Origin: Desulfobacteraceae bacterium | GTDB taxonomy: Bacteria; Desulfobacterota; Desulfobacteria; Desulfobacterales; Desulfosarcinaceae | Direction of reading: 5' to 3' | Assembly (NCBI GenBank): GCA_013003715.1 | Contig: JABDIN010000066.1 | Location: 1 to 55,476 of the forward strand | Length of the DNA: 55,476 nucleotides | In this document: piece after piece, positions 43,836 through 52,949 of the stretch | Numbering within the stretch: the stretch's first letter is position 1 | Layout of the letters: each line of letters begins with the position of its first letter | Position numbers and translations under genes: made by a program | Notes under the pieces: model-generated | Databases searched by the model: none | Told to the model about the DNA's origin: nothing | The model's input: the letters and a program-made list of their open reading frames with translations, nothing else

Positions 43836-45636
43836 GGGGTTCCTCCCTGGTTTCCTCTTCAATCCGGTCACTGAAGGTGAGAATAAAACGCGTTCCGTTT
43901 CCGCGACGTCCGGTGACGGCAATGCTGGCGTTATTTTGGGTTAAAAGCGTATGTACAATGGATAATCCAAGCCCGGTTCCCCGTTTGGACATCGAGAAAA
44001 AGGGATCGAAGATCCGATTGATAACGGCGTCGGGTATGCCCTGTCCGTTGTCGATGATGTGTATCTGACACTCTCCATTATGGTTGATTGGCAGAATGGC
44101 GATTTCGCCGATGTCCGGTTCAACCGCGGAAACGGCGTTCAGAATGAGATTGATGAAAACCTGGGTCATCTGATCCGGATCGGCCGTCACCTCAAATCCA
44201 TCCACGCGGTTATCGATGGCGACCTTCTTTTTTTCAATGTCCACCCGGATCAACCGCAGGGCCTGCCGAATGACTTCCGCCAGGTCAAAGGTGATGATCT
44301 GGGAGGGCTGGGTGCCTGCAAAATCCAACAGGTTCATCACCGTTTTATTGAGGCGGTTGACATCTTTTACAATCCCCTTGGCCAGTGATTGCATATCCTG
44401 CCAATCATCCGGCTGTATCGTTACAGGCAGTGCAGGCATGCTCGACCGGCCAACCCCTTCGGCGTCCATGGCGGCGTTGTCCATGGACAGCCGTTGAAGC
44501 ACCTGGGCACTGGTCTTGATACCGGCCAACGGATTTTTAACCTCGTGGGCGATGACGGTGGACAGCAGGCCCAGAGAGGCGAGCTTGTTCATCTGTACCA
44601 GCTCTTCCTGCCGTTCTTTCAATTGTTTGGCCATATCATTGACTTCGTCAGCCAGCATCCGGGCCTCGCTCCCGGAATTCACCCGAATACGATAATCCAG
44701 GTTTCCAGCGGCAAATTGCTTGGCCCCGGCAATGATCTGATTCAATGGCCGAATGGCCCGGCGACTGAACATCAAGGTGGCGAAAATTGCGGAAAGTACC
44801 ACCAGGAAAGTGATGCCCAGATTTTTAACAATCAGGTCGTTTACATCTCTGAGCAATACCGATTCCGGGATACTGACGATCATGGTCCAGTTGAGCAGGG
44901 GAATGTGGGCCCAGTATTCCCTGGCATCGGCGAGGGGATCCACTGGGGGCATCTCCGGTTCTTTTGTATAAAGCTGCTCATTCGTACTGTTTAAAAGGAT
45001 TTTCTTGATACCTTTTTCCAATTGCAGGCTTTCAATGAAACTGGTGAATTCTCTGAGCGGTACTTCAACGGAAGCGAAGCCCAAGGGTTTGTTGAGGTCC
45101 TTGAAGTCATAGACCTTTTTAAAGAGCATAATTTTGGGCAGGAGATCGCCGCCGATTTCACGATGGAAGTAATGGGTGGTCTCAGCGTGAATCTGATCAC
45201 CTGTTTCAATAAGAGCGGATGCTTCAGGATCGGAAATCAACGGCGTGGTGACGATGATCTTCCCGGTTGGCGAGAAAAGGGTGATCCGGTGAAAAATACC
45301 TTTGTTGATGCGGAAGGCTTCCAGTTCTTCCCGGATCCGGTCCATGGCGTCACCGGTGGTGCGTTGCCCGTAGGTGGATTGTACATAGGAGAGATTGGAC
45401 AGGATGTATAAATCCCTGTATATCTCACGGCAGAGCGTATTGGTCTGATTGGCGATGGTGTCCACCAGTTCGCGAACCTGGTTATCCGTGATGTTCTGAA
45501 TGGAACGGATGTGGGCGTTCACCGAAGAGTACAAAATAACCAGCAGCGGGATCAGCCCCAGAAACAGATAAAAGAAAAATATACGCCACTTCAGGGAAAT
45601 ATTGATCAGGTTGTGGAATAATTTCCATTGCATCAT
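43828..45636 (-). CDS. Membrane sensor histidine kinase (cognate of the NtrC-type regulator)
   Basis: The 602-residue product has a first membrane helix (about residues 17-40, WRIFFFYLFLGLIPLLVILYSS), a periplasmic Cache-like sensor region of about 230 residues, and a second helix (LGITFLVVLSAIFATLMF). HAMP follows, then HisKA with the phospho-accepting His in STVIAHEVKNPLAGI. The ATPase domain has NLILNAVSAVEP, IIDNGQGIPD and GTGLGLSIVH. The extracytoplasmic domain suggests a soluble ligand. Because it follows the dipeptide transporter operon, peptides or amino acids are reasonable candidates, but that is inference. Confidence 0.9.
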   Translation of the reverse strand: MMQWKLFHNLINISLKWRIFFFYLFLGLIPLLVILYSSVNAHIRSIQNITDNQVRELVDTIANQTNTLCREIYRDLYILSNLSYVQSTYGQRTTGDAMDRIREELEAFRINKGIFHRITLFSPTGKIIVTTPLISDPEASALIETGDQIHAETTHYFHREIGGDLLPKIMLFKKVYDFKDLNKPLGFASVEVPLREFTSFIESLQLEKGIKKILLNSTNEQLYTKEPEMPPVDPLADAREYWAHIPLLNWTMIVSIPESVLLRDVNDLIVKNLGITFLVVLSAIFATLMFSRRAIRPLNQIIAGAKQFAAGNLDYRIRVNSGSEARMLADEVNDMAKQLKERQEELVQMNKLASLGLLSTVIAHEVKNPLAGIKTSAQVLQRLSMDNAAMDAEGVGRSSMPALPVTIQPDDWQDMQSLAKGIVKDVNRLNKTVMNLLDFAGTQPSQIITFDLAEVIRQALRLIRVDIEKKKVAIDNRVDGFEVTADPDQMTQVFINLILNAVSAVEPDIGEIAILPINHNGECQIHIIDNGQGIPDAVINRIFDPFFSMSKRGTGLGLSIVHTLLTQNNASIAVTGRRGNGTRFILTFSDRIEEETREEPHG

Positions 45637-45782
45637 GGCGCTTTCACCTGCTTACGTTGGCATTGCCGAAATGGGAAGATGCTCCGCGCATCAGAAGTGC
45701 ATGCCGCGGACCGGTCCAGTATATAACCGATTACGGTTGGCATGAAAAGCAGGTTTCTCCATCCGGCTTTCCGTCCGGCCCC

Positions 45783-46826
45783 TCAGCACATGCGGTCGAC
45801 GGCGAGCAGCGATAGTCTGTCGGCGAAATGGCAGGCAGCGAAATGATTGTCCCCAAGGTCTTTAAACGCAGGGGTTTCACGGGAACACAACGGGTCAACA
45901 TACGGGCAACGCGTGTGAAAATAGCATCCTGACGGCGGGTCGGCAGGGTTTGGCACATCCCCCCTGAGGATGATCCGCCGGGTCTTGAATTTGGGATCCG
46001 GTATGGGAACCGCGGAAATCAAGGCTTCGGTGTAGGGATGTTTCGGATTTGAAAAAAGAACCTTCGTGTCCGCCATTTCCACGATTTTACCCAGATACAT
46101 CACCGCCACCGAATTGCTGATATAGCGGACAACGGACAGATCGTGGGAAATAAAAAGGTAGGTCAGGTTGAACTCCGCCTGAAGTCGATCCAGAAGCTTC
46201 ATGACCTGGGCCTGAATGGACACATCCAGAGCGGAAATGGGCTCGTCCGCCACCACCAGTTGCGGATCCAGGGCCAGCGCCCGGGCAATACCGATGCGCT
46301 GCCGCTGACCGCCGGAGAATTCATGGGGATAACGCCCCATGTGGTCGGGCTTCAACCCTACGGTGGACAGCAAATGTTCAACACGGTCCTCCAGTTCGGA
46401 TCCCGATGCCACGCCGTATACGGTCAGCGGTTCCCCCACGATTCCCCCAACGGTCATGCGGGGATTCAAGGAAGAATAAGGATCCTGAAAAATGATTTGC
46501 ATGTCCTGGCGAAGCGATTTGAGTGTCGCGGGCGGCACCTTCCGGACATCGACGGTTTTAAACGCCTGGCCTGGACCGGCGAGCTTTTTACTGCGGAATC
46601 TGATGGATCCGCCGGTGGGTTCGATGAGCCGTAAAATGGCGCGCCCCGTGGTGGTTTTCCCGCAACCGCTCTCCCCCACAAGCCCGAGGGTTTTGCCGTG
46701 ACGAATGGAAAAGCTCACCCCGTCCACAGCCTTTACATGGTATGCCGTCCGGTTGAGGATACCTTTTTTTACCGGGAAAAACTTCGCTAAATCGGAAATC
46801 TCGATTAAATTGTCACTTGCATTCAT
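45783..46826 (-). CDS. dppF: Dipeptide/oligopeptide ABC transporter ATPase, DppF/OppF type
   Basis: The 347-residue ATPase has Walker [18 protein letters not shown], the Q-loop [17 protein letters not shown], the signature [15 protein letters not shown] and Walker [13 protein letters not shown]. The C-terminal oligopeptide-transporter motif carries cysteines in [15 protein letters not shown], a possible Fe-S site found in this family. It starts 16 bp after dppD and is the last transport gene in the operon. Confidence 0.93.
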   Translation of the reverse strand: MNASDNLIEISDLAKFFPVKKGILNRTAYHVKAVDGVSFSIRHGKTLGLVGESGCGKTTTGRAILRLIEPTGGSIRFRSKKLAGPGQAFKTVDVRKVPPATLKSLRQDMQIIFQDPYSSLNPRMTVGGIVGEPLTVYGVASGSELEDRVEHLLSTVGLKPDHMGRYPHEFSGGQRQRIGIARALALDPQLVVADEPISALDVSIQAQVMKLLDRLQAEFNLTYLFISHDLSVVRYISNSVAVMYLGKIVEMADTKVLFSNPKHPYTEALISAVPIPDPKFKTRRIILRGDVPNPADPPSGCYFHTRCPYVDPLCSRETPAFKDLGDNHFAACHFADRLSLLAVDRMC

Positions 46827-46842
46827 GGATATCCACTACGCT

Positions 46843-47832
46843 TCATTCATAAAGCCAGCATGCGGTCAGATGATCGCCGGCCACAGGTTTAAGAACAGGC
46901 AGTTCATGTCGGCACCGGGGCATTGACTTCGGACATCTCGGTTCAAACCGGCACCCTTCCGGCATGTGCAGCGGATTGGGCACCACCCCCTCAATGGGCA
47001 CCAGGTCTTTCTCCCGCCCCTTGATCAGTGAAGGGATGGAATTCATGAGTCCCTGGGAATAGGGATGCCTGGGGTGATGAAATAATTCTTCAGCAGACGC
47101 CTGCTCCACGACCTTGCCCAGATACATGACGATCACATCGTCCGCCATGTTGGCGATCACGCCCAGGTCATGGGTGATGAACAATATGGCGGTTTGAAAT
47201 TGCTCCCGGAGGCCGTTCATCAGATCCAAAACCTGTGCCTGGATGGTGACATCCAGTGCGGTGGTGGGCTCATCGGCGATGAGCAGGGCCGGGTTGCATG
47301 ACAGGGCCATGGCAATCATGGCGCGCTGACGCATGCCGCCGGACAGCTGGTGGGGATAGTCCCTTATCCGCAGTTCCGGGGACGGAATTCCCACCGCGCT
47401 CAGCATTTCTATTGCCTTATCCCGGGCATCTTTTACACTCAACCGTTGATGGAGGATAATGGCCTCCATGATCTGATTGTTGATGGTGAACACAGGGTTC
47501 AACGAGGTCATGGGCTCCTGGAAGATCATGGCGATGTCATTTCCCCGGATGGCCCTCATTTTTGATCCCCGGGGATCAAGATCGGTCAAATCCATGGTGC
47601 GGCCGTTTTTAGTAAATAAAATTTCACCCGATTCTATTTTTCCGGCCGGCGGCTGAATCAGGCGCATGATCGAAAGCGATGTCACCGATTTACCGCAGCC
47701 GCTTTCCCCGACCACACCCAGCGTTTTTTGGGGATGGATACGAAAATCCACGCCGTCCACGGCGCGCACCACGCCGGCGCGAGTGTAAAAATAGGTCTTC
47801 AGATCGTTAACCTCTATGAGCGCCCTGTCCAT
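46843..47832 (-). CDS. dppD: Dipeptide/oligopeptide ABC transporter ATPase, DppD/OppD type
   Basis: The 329-residue ATPase has Walker [19 protein letters not shown]-loop [19 protein letters not shown], signature [15 protein letters not shown], Walker [13 protein letters not shown] and the C-terminal cysteine motif [14 protein letters not shown]. It is the full-length relative of the remnant at 2104-2437. It pairs with DppF to energise uptake through DppBC. Confidence 0.93.
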   Translation of the reverse strand: MDRALIEVNDLKTYFYTRAGVVRAVDGVDFRIHPQKTLGVVGESGCGKSVTSLSIMRLIQPPAGKIESGEILFTKNGRTMDLTDLDPRGSKMRAIRGNDIAMIFQEPMTSLNPVFTINNQIMEAIILHQRLSVKDARDKAIEMLSAVGIPSPELRIRDYPHQLSGGMRQRAMIAMALSCNPALLIADEPTTALDVTIQAQVLDLMNGLREQFQTAILFITHDLGVIANMADDVIVMYLGKVVEQASAEELFHHPRHPYSQGLMNSIPSLIKGREKDLVPIEGVVPNPLHMPEGCRFEPRCPKSMPRCRHELPVLKPVAGDHLTACWLYE

Positions 47833-47892
47833 CTATCCTCCCCAAAAGACGTGATTTTTCGACTTCCCCTACCAGAGCTCTTTCCCATGTGA

Positions 47893-49053
47893 TCACAGGA
47901 ACGTCTCAAACACCAGGGGCCGGCCATTGGTCACCATCAATCGCCCCTTTGCATATACCCGATCCAGGGCCCAGTCCGGCTTGAACAAAAGGAGATCCGC
48001 ATCCCAGCCGGTTTTTATGGACCCTTTTCGATGATCGATTTTAATGCGTTCCGCCGGATTCCGGGTAAACAGACCCACAATGTCCGGGATGCCGAAATCC
48101 TGCACCACCAGATATTTAAACTCGGCCAGCAGGGTCGAGATATGAGCCGCTTTCATACCGATATAATTACCGCCAGCATCGAACCGGGGGAGACTGCCGT
48201 TGGCATCCGAACTGACCGTGACCTGGGCCGGATTTATACCTTGGGATTTTAACCGTCGAAGGGCATCATCCGTGGGAACTTTCCCTGCCCGGGGTTTTTT
48301 CCCCGATGCCGTTATATCGACATTCCCACCCATGCGGGCGAAGCGGATGGCATGTTCGAGCACGTCGGCGTCTTTGGTCACATGGGTCGGAAATACCTGG
48401 GTGACCGGTATATCGGTTTCTTCGGCAAGCCGGAACAGGTAGTCCATCCCCTTTGATCCATGTCCCATATGCAATTGAACCACACCGGCCTTGTTGCCGA
48501 TCATTCCCCCGATGCGCGCCTCGGCCACCAGTTGCACGAACTCCTTGAAATCCGGTTGGGAGCTGCGATGATCGGATATGGCGATCTCCCCCACACCCAC
48601 CACCTGTGAAATCAGCGCGATATCCTTTTTAACGGAACCGGTGATGGTCACCGGCGGCAGCTGATACGAGCCGGACATGATGTAGGCCGTGATGCCCTCG
48701 GCTTCAAGCCCCATGGCTTTGGCCAATAACGATTCCGGGTGACGGGTGATGTTGTCCGTTCCCAACACACCCAGCACGGTGGTCACACCGGCGCAGGTGA
48801 TCAGGCTCAATTGAATTTCCGGCACACGGGTCTGGGGGCCGCCTTCGCCGCCGCCGCCGGTAAGATGGACATGCAGATCCACGAAACCCGGTGTTGCGAT
48901 CCGGTCATAGGCCGGAACAGTCTCCGCATCCAGTGAATCAGGCAGGGAGATATCCTCGGCTACGGCAACGATTTTATCGGCCGCCATGAGAATGTCTTTT
49001 TTGCCCAACAGGTCGGGCCCGTAAACAGTTGCCCCTTTAATCAGTGTAAACAT
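47893..49053 (-). CDS. iadA: Isoaspartyl dipeptidase (beta-aspartyl-peptidase)
   Basis: The 386-residue amidohydrolase has the metal motif GFVDLHVHLTGGGGEGGPQTR near residue 60, and the GGMIGNKAGVVQLHMGHG region with the likely carbamylated lysine and histidine. HVTK follows, then VTVSSDANGSLPRFD, where Asp completes the metal site. IadA cleaves beta-aspartyl dipeptides that arise from isomerised Asn and Asp. ATG at 49053 is preferred to a TTG nine codons upstream; the AAAGGAG is about 13 bases away, rather far. It sits inside the dpp operon between dppC and dppD, so imported isoaspartyl peptides are probably used directly. Confidence 0.9.
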   Translation of the reverse strand: MFTLIKGATVYGPDLLGKKDILMAADKIVAVAEDISLPDSLDAETVPAYDRIATPGFVDLHVHLTGGGGEGGPQTRVPEIQLSLITCAGVTTVLGVLGTDNITRHPESLLAKAMGLEAEGITAYIMSGSYQLPPVTITGSVKKDIALISQVVGVGEIAISDHRSSQPDFKEFVQLVAEARIGGMIGNKAGVVQLHMGHGSKGMDYLFRLAEETDIPVTQVFPTHVTKDADVLEHAIRFARMGGNVDITASGKKPRAGKVPTDDALRRLKSQGINPAQVTVSSDANGSLPRFDAGGNYIGMKAAHISTLLAEFKYLVVQDFGIPDIVGLFTRNPAERIKIDHRKGSIKTGWDADLLLFKPDWALDRVYAKGRLMVTNGRPLVFETFL

Positions 49054-49146
49054 ATGGCTTCGACCGGCTCCTTTCCGCAATCACCCCCGATGCCGCCCCG
49101 CTCAAAAACACTTTCGGACGTTTGCCGGGCAGGGGGTGGATATTGA

Positions 49147-50010
49147 TTATGTTTTCAGACGCGGATCCAGTGCATCACGCAAACCATCCCCGAAAACATT
49201 GAATCCCATCACCACGAACATGATGGCCAATCCCGGATAAGTGGCCACCCAGGGTGCGATGCGCAGATAGGTGCGCCCGGAACTCAGCATGGCGCCCCAT
49301 TCCGGTGCAGGCGGTTGCGGCCCGAGTCCCAGGAAACTCAGTCCCGCCCCGGTGAGAATTGCGGTGGCAATGCGCAGGGTGGAGAGCACCAGGATCGGCC
49401 CCACACAATTGGGCAGGATATGTTTCAATACGATGAGAAAATGGCTCTGGCCAATGGCCCTTGCCGATTCCACATACTCCATCTCCCGGACCGTGAGCAC
49501 CGATCCCCGCACGACACGGGCAAAAATGGGAATCGAATAAGTACCGATGGCGATCATCAGGTTGAAGATTCCCGGCCCCAGGGCACTCACAATGGCCAGG
49601 GCCAGCAGCATGCCGGGGAAAGCCATGAGGATGTCCATGATCCGCATGATGACATTGTCTGTTTTCCCGCCCACATAACCGGCCACCAGACCCAGCAGCA
49701 CCCCAAAGGCGTTGGAAATCAACACGGCAATGACACCGATGGACAGAGACATCCGGCTGCCGTAAATAATGCGGCTTAAAATATCCCGTCCTTGTTCGTC
49801 GGTACCCAGCCAGTGTTTTAGGCTGTGTCCCTGCAGGGCATCTTCCAGATTGGAATCAAGGGGATCGTAAGGGGCGATGAACGGCGCAAATACGGCGGAA
49901 ACGATAAATACGAATACGATCACGCCGCCGAAAACGGCGCCCTTGTTTTTAAGCAATTGCGAAGCCGCTATCCGCAGAAGGCTTTCGCCTTTATTTTTGG
50001 AATTACGCAT
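49147..50010 (-). CDS. dppC: Dipeptide ABC transporter permease, DppC type
   Basis: The 287-residue product has about six membrane helices, the DppC/OppC N-terminal segment FIAPYDPLDSN...HWLGTDEQGRDILSRIIYGSRMSL, and the permease EAA-like loop ARAIGQSHFLIVLKHILPNCVGPI, which contacts the ATPases. The ending LGPQPPAPEWGAML...GDGLRDALDPRLK is typical. It lies six bases after dppB. Confidence 0.93.
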   Translation of the reverse strand: MRNSKNKGESLLRIAASQLLKNKGAVFGGVIVFVFIVSAVFAPFIAPYDPLDSNLEDALQGHSLKHWLGTDEQGRDILSRIIYGSRMSLSIGVIAVLISNAFGVLLGLVAGYVGGKTDNVIMRIMDILMAFPGMLLALAIVSALGPGIFNLMIAIGTYSIPIFARVVRGSVLTVREMEYVESARAIGQSHFLIVLKHILPNCVGPILVLSTLRIATAILTGAGLSFLGLGPQPPAPEWGAMLSSGRTYLRIAPWVATYPGLAIMFVVMGFNVFGDGLRDALDPRLKT

Positions 50011-50016
50011 TGTCCT

Positions 50017-50937
50017 CTATTCCACGCGAACTCTTGGGTTTATGTACCCATAGAGTAGGTCCACAAGAAGATTCACCAGTACAAAATTCACGGCAACCAA
50101 TAGAATCGCCGCCTGGACCACGGGATAATCCCGTGCGTATATCGATTGCACCATCAGCCGTCCCACACCGGGCCAGGCAAACACGGATTCGGTCAGTACC
50201 GAGCCGCTGAGCAGATACCCGAACTGCATCCCCATTACCGTAATGACGGGGATCAAGGCATTTCTGACCGCATGTTTATATACAACAACACGTTCCGACA
50301 GTCCTTTGGCCCTGGCCGTTTGCACATAATCCTGCCGAATGACCTCCAGCAGGCTTGACCGGGTCATGCGGGCGATGACGGCGGCGGACTGGGTCCCCAG
50401 GGAGATGGCCGGCAGCACGAGGTGCGAGATGCCGCCCCGGCCCACGGCCGGGAACCAACCTAGATAGACCGAAAAAAAGAGCATGAGCATCAGCCCCAGC
50501 CAGAAAATCGGCATGGAAATGCTGAACAGGGCCACCACCATGCTCCCGTAGTCAAAAATCGAATTCTGATGACTGGCCGCGATGATGCCCATGAGCAAGC
50601 CGATGATCGAGGCCACAACCACGCTGACCGTAGCCAGTTCAAGGGTCGCCGGATAACGTGCCCAGACCTCCGTAATAACCGGCCGCTGGGTGCGCAGGGA
50701 CACGCCCATGTCCCCGTGCATGACGTTTTTGATATACACGCCGTATTGAACCAGCAGGGGCTTGTCCAGTCCGTATTGCTTTCGGATGGCATCGATATCC
50801 TCCTGGGAAGCCTCCACCCCCGCCATCAGTTCCGCGGGATCACCCGGGGATAAATGGAGAATGAAAAAGGAGATGAAGGTCACACCGAAGAAGACCGGTA
50901 TGAGAGAAATGATGCGCCGGATAATGTGTCGTAACAT
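50017..50937 (-). CDS. dppB: Dipeptide ABC transporter permease, DppB type
   Basis: The 306-residue product opens MLRHIIRRIISLIPVFFGVTFISFFILHLSPGDPAELM, the standard DppB/OppB start. It has QYGLDKPLLVQYGVYI, the EAA-like loop ARAKGLSERVVVYKHAVRNALIPVI and the ending LVNLLVDLLYGYINPRVR. It is separated from dppA by 163 bp containing a strong hairpin, so it may be expressed at a lower level than the binding protein. Confidence 0.93.
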   Translation of the reverse strand: MLRHIIRRIISLIPVFFGVTFISFFILHLSPGDPAELMAGVEASQEDIDAIRKQYGLDKPLLVQYGVYIKNVMHGDMGVSLRTQRPVITEVWARYPATLELATVSVVVASIIGLLMGIIAASHQNSIFDYGSMVVALFSISMPIFWLGLMLMLFFSVYLGWFPAVGRGGISHLVLPAISLGTQSAAVIARMTRSSLLEVIRQDYVQTARAKGLSERVVVYKHAVRNALIPVITVMGMQFGYLLSGSVLTESVFAWPGVGRLMVQSIYARDYPVVQAAILLVAVNFVLVNLLVDLLYGYINPRVRVE

Positions 50938-51031
50938 TAAGCTGCGGTCCTTTTTGCCTGTTCACATGAGCGCGATGGTCGGTGTCCATCCGCAAACCGC
51001 CGTTTCCGGATGGGCACCGATGGGTAGCTGT

Positions 51032-51073
51032 AAAAAGATGTCTTTACCAGGTGTCATCCGGAAAGACATCTTT
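51032..51073 (-). terminator. Hairpin with T-run between dppA and dppB
   Basis: AAAGATGTCTTT (51034-51045) and AAAGACATCTTT (51062-51073) form a perfect 12-bp stem with a 16-base loop. On the minus strand the stem is followed by TTTTT. It lies 27 bp after the dppA stop. It could cause partial termination or stabilise the dppA mRNA, a common way to make excess binding protein. Confidence 0.65.
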
Positions 51074-51100
51074 CATCCGCGCGGGGACATTGTAGCCGTA

Positions 51101-52642
51101 TTATTTAAAATATGCGTCCTTGATCAGAACGATTTCAATGGGCCACACCGTCACATTTTCCAGATTTTTCGCGATCCCGACGGTCTGAATCATATCGTGG
51201 AGCATGATCCAGGGCGGATCTTCGAAAAGAACTCTCTGGGCATCGGCATAAACCTCCCGCCGTTTGGCAGGATCAGCGATTCTCATACCGGCTTCAATGT
51301 ATTTGTCCAGTTCCGGGTTGGCATAGAAAAACCGGTTTGACCCCTTTGGTTTCCACTGACCGGAATGAAACAGCGGCCGAACCACCCAATCCGCATCGCC
51401 CGTGGATGGCGACCAGCCCATGAGGAACATCTCCTGTTTGGCTTCTTCGGGACCCTGGCTCAGGGATTTCAGGAAGGTTGCCCACTCCATTTTCTGGATC
51501 TTTACCTTGATGCCCACCTTTTGCAGTTGACCGGCAACCGCCTCGGCGATCTGGGCATCCATGGGATAACGGCCTTCAGGAGTCCAGATGGTGGTTTCAA
51601 ATCCATCGGGAAAACCGGCTTCGGCCAGTAGCTCCTTGGCTTTTTTGGGGTTGTATTCATATTGACCGGCAGGGGAGTATCCCCACACCAGGCTTCCCAG
51701 CATGGATTGAGAGGGAATGGCCATGCCGTTGAGGATATTTTTGACGATGGCGTTTTTATTGACCGCATAATTCACGGCCTTACGGACCCGGGTATCACCA
51801 AACGGGCTTTTCTTGACGTTCATGCCGATGTAGATGGTCCTGGCGGTTTTGCCGTTGAACACCTTGATATTCTTTGCTTTTTTAAGGCGATCCACCTCGA
51901 TCAGAGGCACGGGGAAGACCACATCCGCCTCACCGGTTTCCAGCATCATCACTCGGGCGCCGGCTTCGGGTACCGGTTTAAAGACCACCTTTTCCACCTT
52001 GGGCGCGCCTTTCCAATAGTCTTTGTTGCCGACCAGGACAATCCGGTCGCCGGGCACCCACTCTTTAAATACAAACGGTCCGGTACCCACCGGGTTCAGC
52101 GCGAGTTTGTCCCCCTGCTCTTCGAGGGCTTTGGGGCTGACCATACCGCCGGCACCATGTGCGAAATGAGCCAACAATGCACCGAAGGGCAGCTTCATGT
52201 GAAGTCGAACCGTATGCTCGCCCACCGCTTCAGCCGATGCAATGAACGGCTCGTAAAGCGAGGTCCGCTTGGTACGCTTCTCCGGATCGATGTTGCGGTT
52301 AATGTTCACCACAACGGCCTGGGCATTGAATGGTGTGCCATCATGGAATTTCACACCCTCGCGAAGGTAAAAATTCCAGGTCAACCCATCTTCGGAGGTG
52401 TCCCAGGAGGTGGCCAGCACCGGCTTGATATCGCCGGTTTCCGTAAATTCAACCAGGTTGTCGTGGACATGGCGGACCACCATCTCGGAGGGATTATCGG
52501 TCTGATTGGGCGGGTCCAATCGAACCGGTTCCGCGCCCAAAGCGAAAATGATGGTTTTTCCCCCTTCGGAAGCACCGCAGGGTGCCACCAATGCCGTCAC
52601 CAGAATCAAAGCAAGCAAGCCGAGTAATAATCTTTTTTTCAC
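51101..52642 (-). CDS. dppA: Dipeptide ABC transporter periplasmic binding protein, DppA type
   Basis: The 513-residue family 5 solute-binding protein starts at GTG 52642 with AAAGGAGG eight bases upstream. It begins with a signal peptide (KKRLLLGLLALILVTALVAPCGASE). Family landmarks are LGAEPVRLDP, TWNFYLREGVKFHDGTPFNA, LNPVGTGPFVFKEW and VRKAVNYAVNKNAIVKNILNGMAIPSQSM. It delivers di- or oligopeptides to DppBC. It is the first gene of the operon. Upstream lie a -24/-12-like promoter and two identical-type dyads. Confidence 0.93.
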   Translation of the reverse strand: MKKRLLLGLLALILVTALVAPCGASEGGKTIIFALGAEPVRLDPPNQTDNPSEMVVRHVHDNLVEFTETGDIKPVLATSWDTSEDGLTWNFYLREGVKFHDGTPFNAQAVVVNINRNIDPEKRTKRTSLYEPFIASAEAVGEHTVRLHMKLPFGALLAHFAHGAGGMVSPKALEEQGDKLALNPVGTGPFVFKEWVPGDRIVLVGNKDYWKGAPKVEKVVFKPVPEAGARVMMLETGEADVVFPVPLIEVDRLKKAKNIKVFNGKTARTIYIGMNVKKSPFGDTRVRKAVNYAVNKNAIVKNILNGMAIPSQSMLGSLVWGYSPAGQYEYNPKKAKELLAEAGFPDGFETTIWTPEGRYPMDAQIAEAVAGQLQKVGIKVKIQKMEWATFLKSLSQGPEEAKQEMFLMGWSPSTGDADWVVRPLFHSGQWKPKGSNRFFYANPELDKYIEAGMRIADPAKRREVYADAQRVLFEDPPWIMLHDMIQTVGIAKNLENVTVWPIEIVLIKDAYFK

Positions 52643-52714
52643 GTGGGGTTCCTCCTTTGTAAATGTTTTCTTCCTTAAAAAAACCGGACCAGCCGTATTC
52701 ATCCGGAACCATAC

Positions 52715-52731
52715 AGCACGTATCATGCCGG
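52715..52731 (-). promoter_or_regulatory. Candidate sigma54 (-24/-12) promoter of the dpp operon
   Basis: On the minus strand CCGGCATGATACGTGCT contains GG and GC separated by exactly ten bases and matches about 9-10 of the conserved positions of TTGGCACG-N4-TTGCW. It would start transcription near 52705, about 60 bases before the dppA start codon and its ribosome-binding site. No convincing sigma70 promoter was found in this gap. Confidence 0.45.
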
Positions 52732-52843
52732 AAGAATTTGCCGTAAACACGGATAGCTATTTATATAAATACAATCAGACGGTTATTCTTGTTTTAAGAG
52801 ATCGATGGGCAAGACGGCATCAACAATAACCTTCGCGAAAACC

Positions 52844-52877
52844 GTGCTGATACAGCACGGGCGTGCGGATTCCGCAC
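52844..52877. promoter_or_regulatory. Two tandem dyad operators of one consensus, upstream of dppA
   Basis: GTGCTGATACAGCAC (52844-52858) and GTGCGGATTCCGCAC (52863-52877) are perfect six-base dyads around a three-base centre and share the pattern GTGCKG-ATW-CMGCAC. Their centres are 19 bp apart, about two helix turns, and lie about 146 and 165 bp upstream of the predicted dppA start, where NtrC-type activators bind. The first, with flanking CC/GG, is followed on the minus strand by TTTT, so it may instead (or also) terminate the glutamine amidotransferase transcript. This pair and the promoter are the only signals seen in the 307-bp gap 52643-52949. Confidence 0.55.
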
Positions 52878-52949
52878 ACGCTTGGGTGCCGTCCTTTTTG
52901 GATAGAAGCGGTCGATGATGGATACCAATGATGCGGAACCTGTGGAATC

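Noticed and set aside
51662-52627. 321-codon plus-strand frame opposite dppA
   Set aside because: It is an antisense shadow of the binding-protein gene, His-rich and without family features.
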